A stretch of 9,169 nucleotides of DNA, taken from assembly GCA_031283785.1 (NCBI GenBank), contig JAITBC010000341.1, forward strand, positions 1 through 9,169, read 5' to 3'. The translations under genes and the position numbers were made by a program. This DNA is from Tannerella sp. Its GTDB lineage: Bacteria; Bacteroidota; Bacteroidia; Bacteroidales; Tannerellaceae. The notes beneath the pieces are model-generated. The model was not told the DNA's origin, did no database searches, and was given only the letters and a program-made list of their open reading frames with translations. Each line of letters begins with the position of its first letter. The first letter of the stretch is position 1. Shown here piece after piece: positions 1 through 6,042 of the stretch.

Positions 1-91
1 TATAGAAATTAAAGATGAACAATTAGCGGAATTAAATATTTGTCAAAATGAATTTCACGGTGAATGGAATTACAAAATTCTACCTGAATAA
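1..91 (+). CDS. ISAzo13-family transposase, C-terminal fragment cut by window edge
   Basis: Reading from base 2, an open frame gives 29 residues to a TAA stop at 89-91. It contains KDEQLAELNI and then EFHGEWNYKILP. The pattern 'V-x-D-E-x-hydrophobic-x-x-L-N ... F-H-G-(E/D)-W-N-Y-x-I' is, as I remember it, the C-terminal signature of ISAzo13-type (Rhodopirellula-type) DDE transposases, which move a DNA element by cut-and-paste or a related reaction. The catalytic DDE core lies left of the window, so I cannot say whether the element is intact. The gene is immediately followed by what may be the right terminal repeat of the element (98-116). The family call rests on this short tail alone. Confidence 0.7.
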   Translation, partial: IEIKDEQLAELNICQNEFHGEWNYKILPE

Positions 92-97
92 AGTCAG

Positions 98-116
98 ATT
101 ATTTCGTAACACTTCC
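98..116. mobile_element. Possible right end (terminal inverted repeat) of the ISAzo13-type element
   Basis: After the transposase stop come 24 bases, then the sequence changes to the end of a different transposase gene on the other strand. Read on the minus strand, bases 116-98 are GGAAGTGTTACGAAATAAT, which looks like an IS tip starting at the border. The matching left end is outside the window, so the exact boundary and any target duplication are unproven. Confidence 0.4.
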
Positions 117-331
117 TAAGAAAAATATCCGGCAGTACGATAGAGAAAGAAATCTTTGTCTTTCAATCCGTAGTTTTGAGCAATGAAACGTTTAATTTTA
201 CCGTTTAACCGTTCCGCTTTAGCGTTTGTTGCGTCCTGTCGGAAGTAATTGATAATCTGTGTTTCGTGCTTACGCAGCATCTTTATAACGCTCTTAAATT
301 CTGCCATTGTGGTAGCCTGCAAATACAACAT
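116..331 (-). pseudogene. ISAon1/ISL3-like transposase, C-terminal remnant
   Basis: This minus-strand frame of at most 71 codons carries EFKSVIKMLRKHE, then DATNAKAERLNGKIKRF and the tail DFFLYRTAGYFS. The 'T-N-A-x-x-E-x-x-N-x-x-I-K' block followed by 'FFLYR' is the usual C-terminus of ISAon1/ISL3-type transposases, which are normally several hundred residues long. Homology seems to start near the internal Met of TTMAEF (about base 307); the codons before that are probably not transposase. Two stop codons in the same frame at 388-383 block any longer reading, so the N-terminal domain and most of the DDE catalytic domain are missing. The TAG stop uses base 116, the last base of the putative neighbouring IS end, so the stop may have been made or only narrowly preserved by that insertion. 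Not expected to be functional. Confidence 0.75.
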
Positions 332-587
332 CGCTGTAACTCGACAGTTCCGGCGGTATCCTGCCTTCTTTTTCTCGCATCTCTATTACCCGGCGATCTG
401 CGTACTCGTGAGCATCCCGGATATCAAAATGTTCCAATCATGCGCCGGTACAAGCATACTGCTTATCGTCGAAAATAATCCCTCTATTGACGGCCGTTCT
501 AATTTCTTGCGTCCCATATTTTTTTTGTGTTTTGTGAAGGACAATATTAGCATAAAATCTTCTCTTACAAACAGATGAAAATTCCCT
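294..587 (-). pseudogene. Unrecognised interrupted frame beside the transposase remnant
   Basis: On the minus strand, one frame stays open from 587 to 294 except for a single TGA at 440-438. The first 49 codons include RFYANIVLHKTQKKYG and then TAVNRGIIFDDKQYACTGA. After the TGA come 47 codons with HFDIRDAHEYADRRVIEM and then EGRIPPELSSYSDVVFAGYH, stopping at 296-294 inside the transposase remnant. The protein looks natural (mixed polar and charged residues, no low complexity) on both sides of the stop, which suggests one old gene broken by a nonsense change. No start codon is obvious. I do not recognise the family. Another frame in the same stretch (517-386, -) encodes a 43-codon ORF beginning MGRKKLERPS; it competes with this reading, and I cannot tell which is real. 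Confidence 0.35.
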
Positions 588-661
588 TCAAAATTTATTA
601 TGAAAAGTGCTCAAAAAAGCAATAGCACCTCACAAAAAGATTTAACCAATCCGTATGTGCG
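588..661. other. Intergenic stretch, no supported gene
   Basis: AT-rich sequence between the IS debris and the nuclease promoter. The only open frame is a 27-codon ORF at 600-683 (+), MKSAQKSNSTSQ to LENTNY, which runs into the promoter at 662-693. It has no recognised family and no promoter of its own, so I do not call it. Confidence 0.4.
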
Positions 662-693
662 TTTGGAAAATACGAATTATTAATGTAGTTTTG
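662..693 (+). promoter_or_regulatory. Bacteroidetes-type promoter for the nuclease gene
   Basis: A -33 box TTTG (662-665) is followed after 20 bases by TAGTTTTG (686-693), a full match to the -7 consensus TAnnTTTG of Bacteroidetes housekeeping sigma factor. Transcription would start near 700, giving a leader of about 22 bases before the ATG at 722. A 27-codon frame (600-683) ends inside this promoter and is probably chance. Confidence 0.7.
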
Positions 694-721
694 TAACGAT
701 AAACACAAAAAGAAGAATCGT

Positions 722-1624
722 ATGACGTTGAAAAATAAAAAAGAAAGACCGCTTGTGTCATTCGACTGGGCATTAAAGCGACTGTTGCGCAACAAGGCTA
801 ATTTTGAGGTCGTCGAAGGTTTTTTAAGTGAGCTGCTGGCTCGTCAGATAACCATAAAAAGCGTGCTCGAAAGCGAAAGCAACAAAGACCGTCCGGACGA
901 CAAACATAACCGCGTAGATGTAGTCGTAGAGGACGAACGGGGAGAAATAATCCTGATAGAATTGCAGTTCATCCTCGAAATAGACTACTTCCAACGCATG
1001 CTTTACGGCGCAAGCAAAGCTGTCGTCGAACGTATGATTCAGGGCGATGAATATATGCTGATAAAGAAGATATATTCTATAAACATCGTCTATTTCGATC
1101 TCGGACACGGTAAAGATTATGTATATCAGGGACGAACTGATTTTAAAGGTATGCACGACAATGAGATCCTCAAACTGTCGGAAGAACAGCATAAAGTATT
1201 CGGAAAAATCGAAGCGGGAGATCTCTACCCTGAATATTACATATTAAAGATCAACAATTTCAACGATGTCGCCAAAACGACCCTTGACGAATGGGTATAT
1301 TTTTTGAAACACGACCGTATAAAGGACGATTTCAGCGCCAAAGGCTTGCTCAAAGCTCGCGACGTGCTGGATTACAGTCGCCTCTCCCCGGAAGATAAAG
1401 CCGATTACGATTACGAACAAAGTGTGAAAAGTCATAACCTCAGCCAAATAGCTTCCGCCAAAGAAATAGGAAGATCGGAAGGGGAAGCGAAATATTCGAA
1501 AACGATAGAAGAAAAAGACAAAGTTATTGAAGAAAAAGACAAAGTTATTGAAGAACAGGGTAAGGCGCTTGAAGAGAAAAATAAAGAAATAGAAGTGTTA
1601 AAACGTCTTTTAAATAGTAAGTAA
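722..1624 (+). CDS. Rpn/PDDEXK_2-family nuclease-like protein with C-terminal coiled coil
   Basis: A 300-residue protein of the 'Rpn family recombination-promoting nuclease / putative transposase' type (PD-(D/E)XK fold, PF12784-like). Members studied in E. coli are DNA endonucleases that stimulate RecA-independent recombination; the cellular role of the many Bacteroidetes copies is unclear. The N-terminus has the family's opening 'F-D-W-A-L-K-R-L-L-R' (14-23). The catalytic core is NRVDVVV (D66) followed by IELQF (E80, Q82); Q instead of K in the last position is usual in this family. A YFQRMLYGASK helix follows (89-99). The region from about residue 255 is an acidic/basic coiled coil made of four heptads (263-290), two of them identical. 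The gene is alone on its transcript, with its own promoter at 662-693, and lies next to IS debris, a common setting for these mobile-looking genes. No intrinsic terminator is evident after it. Family call is strong; activity is not shown by sequence. Confidence 0.85.
   Translation: MTLKNKKERPLVSFDWALKRLLRNKANFEVVEGFLSELLARQITIKSVLESESNKDRPDDKHNRVDVVVEDERGEIILIELQFILEIDYFQRMLYGASKAVVERMIQGDEYMLIKKIYSINIVYFDLGHGKDYVYQGRTDFKGMHDNEILKLSEEQHKVFGKIEAGDLYPEYYILKINNFNDVAKTTLDEWVYFLKHDRIKDDFSAKGLLKARDVLDYSRLSPEDKADYDYEQSVKSHNLSQIASAKEIGRSEGEAKYSKTIEEKDKVIEEKDKVIEEQGKALEEKNKEIEVLKRLLNSK
1508..1549 (+). repeat. Two perfect 21-bp tandem repeats in the coiled-coil region
   Basis: GAAGAAAAAGACAAAGTTAT plus a final T occurs at 1508-1528 and again without change at 1529-1549, each unit encoding EEKDKVI. 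Two diverged units follow at 1550-1570 (EEQGKAL) and 1571-1591 (EEKNKEI). Since 21 bp is exactly one heptad, slippage would change coiled-coil length without breaking the frame. Confidence 0.9.
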
Positions 1625-1781
1625 AGCGGATTAAACATGATTTTCGGCTATTTCCAATGCGTATTTATATGACATTGATGAGGGGGTGTATCATCGTTCG
1701 TCAACTGTTTTTATCCTCATATTGGCAGAGGACTGTCAGACACGATCTGAAACTTGATTATGTAAAATCGGACAATGTCAG

Positions 1782-1789
1782 TATCTTTG
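1782..1789 (+). promoter_or_regulatory. -7 box of the CCA-enzyme promoter
   Basis: TATCTTTG matches TAnnTTTG exactly. No clear TTTG is seen at the expected -33 position (around 1758). Transcription would begin near 1795, so the upstream ATG at 1775 would not be on the message; this favours the ATG at 1814 as start. Confidence 0.6.
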
Positions 1790-1813
1790 CAGCCGAAAAA
1801 ACAGTTATTTTTG

Positions 1814-3271
1814 ATGTATTACATTCAGGAAGATATAGATAAACATTTGTCTGAGCCGATTTTTCATCTTATCTCGGAAGCGGCTGACAAACTTGGACTG
1901 GAAAGTTATGTGGTCGGAGGATATGTACGCGACCTTATTTTACACCGTCCATCAAAAGACATTGATATTGTGACGGTTGGAAGTGGAATAGAATTAGCCC
2001 GTCGTGTAGCATCGAAGTTAGGCGGGAAAACAACTTTATCCGTATTTAAGAATTTCGGGACGGCACAGGTGAAAAACAGGGACTGGGAGATAGAGTTCGT
2101 AGGCGCACGCCGGGAATCGTACAGTCGCGACAGTCGTAAACCCATCGTGGAAGACGGCACAATAGAAGACGACCGGAATCGCCGGGATTTTACGATTAAT
2201 GCAATGGCTATTTGCCTGAATAAAGCACGCTACGGCGAACTGACAGACCCTTTTGACGGACTGGATGACGTGGAAAATCTACGTATTGCGACGCCTTTAG
2301 ACCCTGATGTTACGTTCGGCGACGACCCGCTGCGTATGATGCGTGCCATACGTTTCGCTTCGCAGCTTGGCTTTTTCATCGACCCGGACACTTTCGACGC
2401 CATAGAACGAAATAAACAACGTATCGAAATCATTTCAAAAGAGCGGATTGTCGACGAACTGAACAAAATCATCATGTCGCCCAGACCTTCCGTAGGCTTC
2501 TACTTGCTGGAACGTTCCGGACTGCTTGAAATCATATTCCCCGAACTATGTGCACTGAGAGGCGTTGAAACAAAAGAAGGAATCGGACATAAAGATAATT
2601 TTGCACATACGTTGACGGTTCTTGACCGTTTGTGTAAGACGTCCGATAACCTGTGGCTCAGATGGAGCGCACTCCTTCACGATATCGCCAAACCGGCAAC
2701 CAAACGTTTCGATAAGCGTTTAGGATGGACGTTCCACAATCATAATTTCATAGGAGAAAAGATGATACCGGGAATTTTTCGCAGAATGAAGCTTCCGATG
2801 AATGAGAAGATGAAATATGTTCAAAAAATGGTCTCGTTACACATGCGTCCGATAAACCTTGCCGACGAGGATGTTACAGATTCAGCCGTGCGACGCCTGC
2901 TGTTCGACGCCGGAGATGACACGGATGACCTGATGAAACTGTGTGAAGCGGATATAACAAGTAAAAACCCGGAGAAAGTACGCCGTTTCCTTGAAAACTT
3001 CCGGGCCGTACGCGAAAAAATGACGGATATTGAAGAGAAAGACCGCATTCGTAATTTCCAACCGCCGGTTTCCGGCGAGGAGATCATGGAAACCTTCGGC
3101 ATTCCGCCGTCGCAACCTGTCGGAATCATCAAAGAGGCTATAAAAAACGCCATACTCGACGGCGTTATCCCTAACGAATATGAGGCTGCCGTACAATTTA
3201 TGCATCGAAAAGCAACCGAGATTGGGTTGCATGCGGTTATAAACCGTGACGACGATGTATACTCGAAATAA
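1814..3271 (+). CDS. cca: CCA-adding tRNA nucleotidyltransferase with HD domain
   Basis: This enzyme adds or repairs the 3' CCA tail of tRNAs in the cytoplasm, using CTP and ATP without a nucleic-acid template. The protein has 485 residues from the chosen start. Class II nucleotidyltransferase motifs are in order: GGYVRD (35-40), the metal-binding DID (D49, D51), GTAQVK (82-87), and RRDFTINA (123-130), followed by the [13 protein letters not shown] neck helix. A C-terminal HD domain has LLHDIAKP with H289-D290 and later SLHMRP. Close similarity to Bacteroides CCA enzymes, as I remember them, runs from about residue 10 to the 'IPNEYEAA' region near the end; the last 15 or so residues look variable. 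The frame is open up to an ATG at 1775, but the promoter box at 1782-1789 lies downstream of it and family proteins begin close to MYYIQED. The gene is convergent with relA. The tRNA-Arg in this window lacks an encoded CCA and would be a substrate. Confidence 0.93.
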   Translation: MYYIQEDIDKHLSEPIFHLISEAADKLGLESYVVGGYVRDLILHRPSKDIDIVTVGSGIELARRVASKLGGKTTLSVFKNFGTAQVKNRDWEIEFVGARRESYSRDSRKPIVEDGTIEDDRNRRDFTINAMAICLNKARYGELTDPFDGLDDVENLRIATPLDPDVTFGDDPLRMMRAIRFASQLGFFIDPDTFDAIERNKQRIEIISKERIVDELNKIIMSPRPSVGFYLLERSGLLEIIFPELCALRGVETKEGIGHKDNFAHTLTVLDRLCKTSDNLWLRWSALLHDIAKPATKRFDKRLGWTFHNHNFIGEKMIPGIFRRMKLPMNEKMKYVQKMVSLHMRPINLADEDVTDSAVRRLLFDAGDDTDDLMKLCEADITSKNPEKVRRFLENFRAVREKMTDIEEKDRIRNFQPPVSGEEIMETFGIPPSQPVGIIKEAIKNAILDGVIPNEYEAAVQFMHRKATEIGLHAVINRDDDVYSK

Positions 3272-3426
3272 AAACAGTACATTATATATTTTTCCGGTTA
3301 ACGGTGAAAAAAAATATTGGGCGTGATGCAACGTTTCTTCCCTGTAATGCATCTGTAAAAATACATACTGCATTATAATTATATACGGGTATTAAACCTG
3401 AACAAAAACATTTTTATTATTTCATG

Positions 3427-3467
3427 AAAACATCCCTGCAATAAAAAGTGCCGGGATGTTTTTTTTT
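3427..3467 (+). terminator. Rho-independent terminator between cca and relA, possibly bidirectional
   Basis: AAAACATCCC (3427-3436) pairs perfectly with GGGATGTTTT (3453-3462). Inner GCA/TGC pairing (3438-3440 with 3449-3451) extends the stem past one mismatch, and a T tract continues to 3467. It ends plus-strand transcripts from cca, 155 bases after that stop. On the minus strand the hairpin begins 8 bases after the relA stop, but only four T's follow, so it may be weaker in that direction. Confidence 0.8.
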
Positions 3468-3469
3468 GA

Positions 3470-5683
3470 TCAGTTCATGCGATGGATGTTCTTGACGCCT
3501 TTTACGCTCTGAAGTTTTTTCATTAAAATCTTCAGGGATGATGTATCGGGGATAATGATTTTGAATGTCCCCTGAAAAAGTCCGTCGATCGAATCGATGT
3601 TTATCGAACGTAGCGAGACGCGGTTTTCCTTGCTTATTACAGACGTGATGTTTGTCACAATGCTGATATCGTCATTACCTACGATACGTAATGTGACGGT
3701 ATATCCGCTTGTGCCTTTGCCGCTCCACTCGGCCGGTATGATTCGGTATCCGAAGCGTGTTCGCATTTCCGTCGCATTGGGGCAATCCATGCGGTGTATT
3801 TTGACGCCCTGCGTAGATACGAACCCGAAAACCGGGTCTCCATATATTGGGTTACAGCATTTTGCCAGTTTATAATCGATACCTGTCAGGTTTTTGTCTA
3901 TCACCAGAATATCCTGTTGGGTAGACAGTTCTTTTGCCTCAATATTAGCGACATATTCTTCGGCGCTACGCGTTTCCGCATGTTCGGGTATTTCTTTTTC
4001 CTTCTGTTCCTGTTCGATACATTCGTCAATGACGCTGTTTACGTCCAACTTTCCTTCGGCAATATCAACGTAAAAATCGGTTATCGATTTATATCCTTTC
4101 TTTTTTATATACCTCATCAGCACGGCGTCTTCGATATCCGCCTTACGGTTTTTCATGCGTCGTTGGAGCTGTTCTTTTGCCAACTCGGCGCTTTTGGCAT
4201 ATTCTTCCCTGAGCGCCTGTTTTATTTTCGAACGCGCTTTGGATGTTGCGACAAAAGACAGCCAGTCGCGCTTAGGCGTTTGTGTCGGAGAGGTGATTAC
4301 TTCTATCGTATCGCCGTTGTTCAGCACATGTTTTATCGGTACGTTCCTCCCGTTCACCTTACCGGATACGCAGCGGCTACCTATTTTCGAGTGGATAGAA
4401 AAAGCGAAATCAAGCACGGTTGCTCCTTTGCCGAGCTTTATAAGGTCGCCATTCGGCGTGAATACGTATATCTCATCCTGATAAAGATCCATTTTAAATT
4501 CTTTCATCAAATCCATCGGCGTCGAGCCTTGCGTTTCGAGTACGGCTCGCACGTCGGCCAGAAATTCATCCAACCCGTGTTCCTCCTGTCCGCCTTTATA
4601 TTTCCAGTGTGCGGCAAGGCCTCTTTCGGCAATTTCATCCATGCGTTGCGTTCGTATCTGCACTTCGACCCAGCGTTTCTGCGGCCCCAGGACGGTGATG
4701 TGCAGGCTTTCGTAACCGTTTGTCTTAGGCACGGAAATCCAGTCGCGCATACGTTTGGGATTGGGCTGATACATGTCGGTAATGATTGAGAACGCATGCC
4801 AGCAGTCGTCGCGTTCTTTTTCTTTTTCGGAGTCAAGAACAACACGGATGGCAAACAGGTCGTAAATACTTTCGAATTCGACTTTCTGTTTCTTGATTTT
4901 ATTATTTATCGAATGGATGGATTTGGTCCTTCCTTTGACGTCGAATTTTAATCCTGCTTCATGAAGTTTTTTACGGACAGGTTCGATAAACTTTTCAATA
5001 TATATGTCGCGCGAACGTTTCGTTTCGTTGAGTTTATCCTTTATGTAATAATAATGTCTGGGATCTAAATATTTGAGTGACAGGTCTTCAAATTCGCTTT
5101 TTATCTTGTATAATCCGAGACGGTGCGCCAAGGGTGCGTATAAATAGGAGACTTCGGTAGCAAGCCTTATACGGTCGTTATCTTCGGTAATATTTTTACC
5201 CATACGCATCATGCAAAGGCGGTCGGCAATCATGATAAGTATTACCCGGACATCTTCGGCAAAAGAAAATAAGAGCCGGTGAAAATTCTCCGAGTTTATG
5301 GCCGTATTGCGGGCATAAAGGTCGGACGTCTTCAGCAAGCGGTTGATAATAAGCGAGACATCGGCGTTAAACGTCTTTTCGACTTCTTCGACCGTGATTG
5401 CTTTTTTCAGTACCGGACGATATAGTATAAGCGCAAGCACGGACGTGCGCCTGAGACCGATATCTTTTGTTGCAATCAAAGCCGTTTCGATATTACGGAG
5501 CAAGCCGTTGATACCGTTGCGGTCGCGGCCGTAACATTCCATTGCGACAACGGGCAGGAGTAACTGCCGTATTTTCGGAACATCATCTTTTTCAAGATTT
5601 TCCGAAAGCGCGTTAAACAGTTCTCTGTATTTAGAAAAAAATATTTTCTTCTCTTCTTCTGTAAAAAACTTTTCCGTATTCAT
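3470..5683 (-). CDS. relA: RelA-type (p)ppGpp synthetase with degenerate hydrolase domain
   Basis: Makes (p)ppGpp from ATP and GDP/GTP in the stringent response, normally on ribosomes stalled by uncharged tRNA. From the chosen start it has 737 residues in full-length RSH order. The N-terminal pseudo-hydrolase domain has YR at residues 88-89 (context LILYRPV) where active enzymes have the HD of 'LLHDVVEDT', and no ED follows; the later ADRL (153-156) is kept. The synthetase domain has GRTKSIHSI (251-259), YDLFAIRV with D275, KTNGYESLH (320-328), EVQIRT (340-345) and AAHW (357-360). TGS follows (about 403-465, DFAFSIHS with H431), then a zinc-finger region (C609, C610, H630, C634) and a C-terminal ACT domain (about 660-737). 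The substrate-loop motif is RMRD (311-314), like the RxKD of bifunctional enzymes, not EFDD of E. coli RelA. The frame is open to an ATG at 5845, but the promoter at 5728-5760 lies inside that extension. The gene is probably monocistronic, and a separate hydrolase should exist elsewhere in the genome. Confidence 0.93.
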   Translation of the reverse strand: MNTEKFFTEEEKKIFFSKYRELFNALSENLEKDDVPKIRQLLLPVVAMECYGRDRNGINGLLRNIETALIATKDIGLRRTSVLALILYRPVLKKAITVEEVEKTFNADVSLIINRLLKTSDLYARNTAINSENFHRLLFSFAEDVRVILIMIADRLCMMRMGKNITEDNDRIRLATEVSYLYAPLAHRLGLYKIKSEFEDLSLKYLDPRHYYYIKDKLNETKRSRDIYIEKFIEPVRKKLHEAGLKFDVKGRTKSIHSINNKIKKQKVEFESIYDLFAIRVVLDSEKEKERDDCWHAFSIITDMYQPNPKRMRDWISVPKTNGYESLHITVLGPQKRWVEVQIRTQRMDEIAERGLAAHWKYKGGQEEHGLDEFLADVRAVLETQGSTPMDLMKEFKMDLYQDEIYVFTPNGDLIKLGKGATVLDFAFSIHSKIGSRCVSGKVNGRNVPIKHVLNNGDTIEVITSPTQTPKRDWLSFVATSKARSKIKQALREEYAKSAELAKEQLQRRMKNRKADIEDAVLMRYIKKKGYKSITDFYVDIAEGKLDVNSVIDECIEQEQKEKEIPEHAETRSAEEYVANIEAKELSTQQDILVIDKNLTGIDYKLAKCCNPIYGDPVFGFVSTQGVKIHRMDCPNATEMRTRFGYRIIPAEWSGKGTSGYTVTLRIVGNDDISIVTNITSVISKENRVSLRSINIDSIDGLFQGTFKIIIPDTSSLKILMKKLQSVKGVKNIHRMN

Positions 5684-5695
5684 ATCAAAAACCGA

Positions 5696-5709
5696 ATTTG
5701 CATGCAAAT
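5696..5709. repeat. 14-bp perfect palindrome in the relA leader
   Basis: ATTTGCATGCAAAT is its own reverse complement. It lies between the predicted relA transcription start (about 5722) and the ATG at 5683, 12 bases upstream of the start codon, where a bound protein or RNA hairpin could affect relA expression. Its core TGCATGCAA recurs at 5989-5997, next to the kinase promoter. Confidence 0.55.
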
Positions 5710-5727
5710 GAATTTCTTTATGCCCTG

Positions 5728-5760
5728 CAAATATAGTAACGTTTATTTGATTATCACAAA
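5728..5760 (-). promoter_or_regulatory. relA promoter (TTTG / TATATTTG)
   Basis: On the minus strand, TTTG (5760-5757) is followed after 21 bases by TATATTTG (5735-5728), a perfect -7 box. The leader to the ATG at 5683 would be about 40 bases. It is one of the two best-formed promoters in the window, with the one at 662-693. Confidence 0.78.
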
Positions 5761-5877
5761 TTTGACATGCAGACTTTTCGCCGCCGCACATCCCGACGGA
5801 GACGCGGGGAAGGGGTATATTAAAATATTTTTCCCGCAAAATCATCCGAAAAATTAATATAATACACGGATTATTTA

Positions 5878-5885
5878 TACCTTTG
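5878..5885 (+). promoter_or_regulatory. -7 box of the tRNA-Arg promoter
   Basis: TACCTTTG fits TAnnTTTG and ends 10 bases before the tRNA, so transcription would start only a few bases upstream of the mature 5' end. No good -33 TTTG is seen at about 5854. Confidence 0.6.
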
Positions 5886-5895
5886 CTGCGATTTT

Positions 5896-5968
5896 GGCCC
5901 CGTAGCTTAGTGAATAGAGCGTCAGATTCCGGTTCTGAAGGTCGTGCGTTTGAATCGCACCGGGGTCA
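5896..5968 (+). tRNA. tRNA-Arg (anticodon CCG)
   Basis: A full cloverleaf can be drawn. The acceptor GGCCCCG (5896-5902) pairs with CGGGGTC (5961-5967, one G-T). The D arm is GCTT/GAGC, the anticodon stem TCAGA/TCTGA with loop TTCCGGT (anticodon CCG at 5929-5931), the variable region AGGTC, and the T arm GTGCG/CGCAC with loop TTTGAAT. The discriminator is A5968. It decodes the arginine codon CGG. The following bases are CTT, so the CCA tail is not encoded and must be added by the Cca enzyme. It is transcribed away from relA. No terminator follows it closely, so read-through into the kinase gene is possible, although that gene has its own promoter box. Confidence 0.95.
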
Positions 5969-5988
5969 CTTCCTCTTCAAACTCCCCC

Positions 5989-6005
5989 TGCATGCAATAT
6001 ATTTG
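5989..6005 (+). promoter_or_regulatory. Histidine-kinase promoter -7 box with abutting TGCATGCAA element
   Basis: TATATTTG (5998-6005) is a perfect Bacteroidetes -7 box, placing the start near 6011 and leaving about 30 bases of leader before the ATG at 6043. TGCATGCAA (5989-5997) directly touches the box on its upstream side, a position where a bound regulator would interfere with or help RNA polymerase. The same 9 bases occur in the relA leader palindrome. Confidence 0.55.
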
Positions 6006-6042
6006 CGCTTTCAACGTTCTTGCTTCGTAAAACATTACTTTT

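Noticed and set aside
249..578. 109-codon plus-strand frame over the IS debris
   Set aside because: Cys/Ile/Ser-rich translation opposite the transposase remnant and the interrupted minus-strand frame; looks like a shadow.
600..683. 27-codon ORF upstream of the nuclease gene as a leader peptide
   Set aside because: It overlaps the -33 region of the nuclease promoter, so it would be upstream of the transcription start, and nothing links it to regulation.
1508..1591. Tandem repeats considered as a CRISPR array
   Set aside because: The units are contiguous without spacers, in frame with the coding sequence, and encode coiled-coil heptads.
1737..1751. TCAGA-CACGA-TCTGA inverted repeat before cca
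   Set aside because: Only 5 bp per arm, no T run, and not aligned with the promoter box; could easily arise by chance.
1657..1842. 61-codon plus-strand frame before cca
   Set aside because: It overlaps the cca promoter and start in another frame and has no recognisable protein features.
3289..3311. Hairpin CCG-GTTAA-CGG flanked by T and A runs after cca, as a second terminator
   Set aside because: The GC stem is only 3 bp and outer pairing needs a bulge; the hairpin at 3427-3462 is much better.
2821..3373. Two long minus-strand frames antisense to cca
   Set aside because: Serine/arginine-rich shadow translations of a clearly conserved coding region.
3794..4789. 331-codon plus-strand open frame
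   Set aside because: It lies fully antisense to the relA gene, whose domains are unmistakable; the translation is rich in Phe, Cys, Arg and Tyr with no family features.
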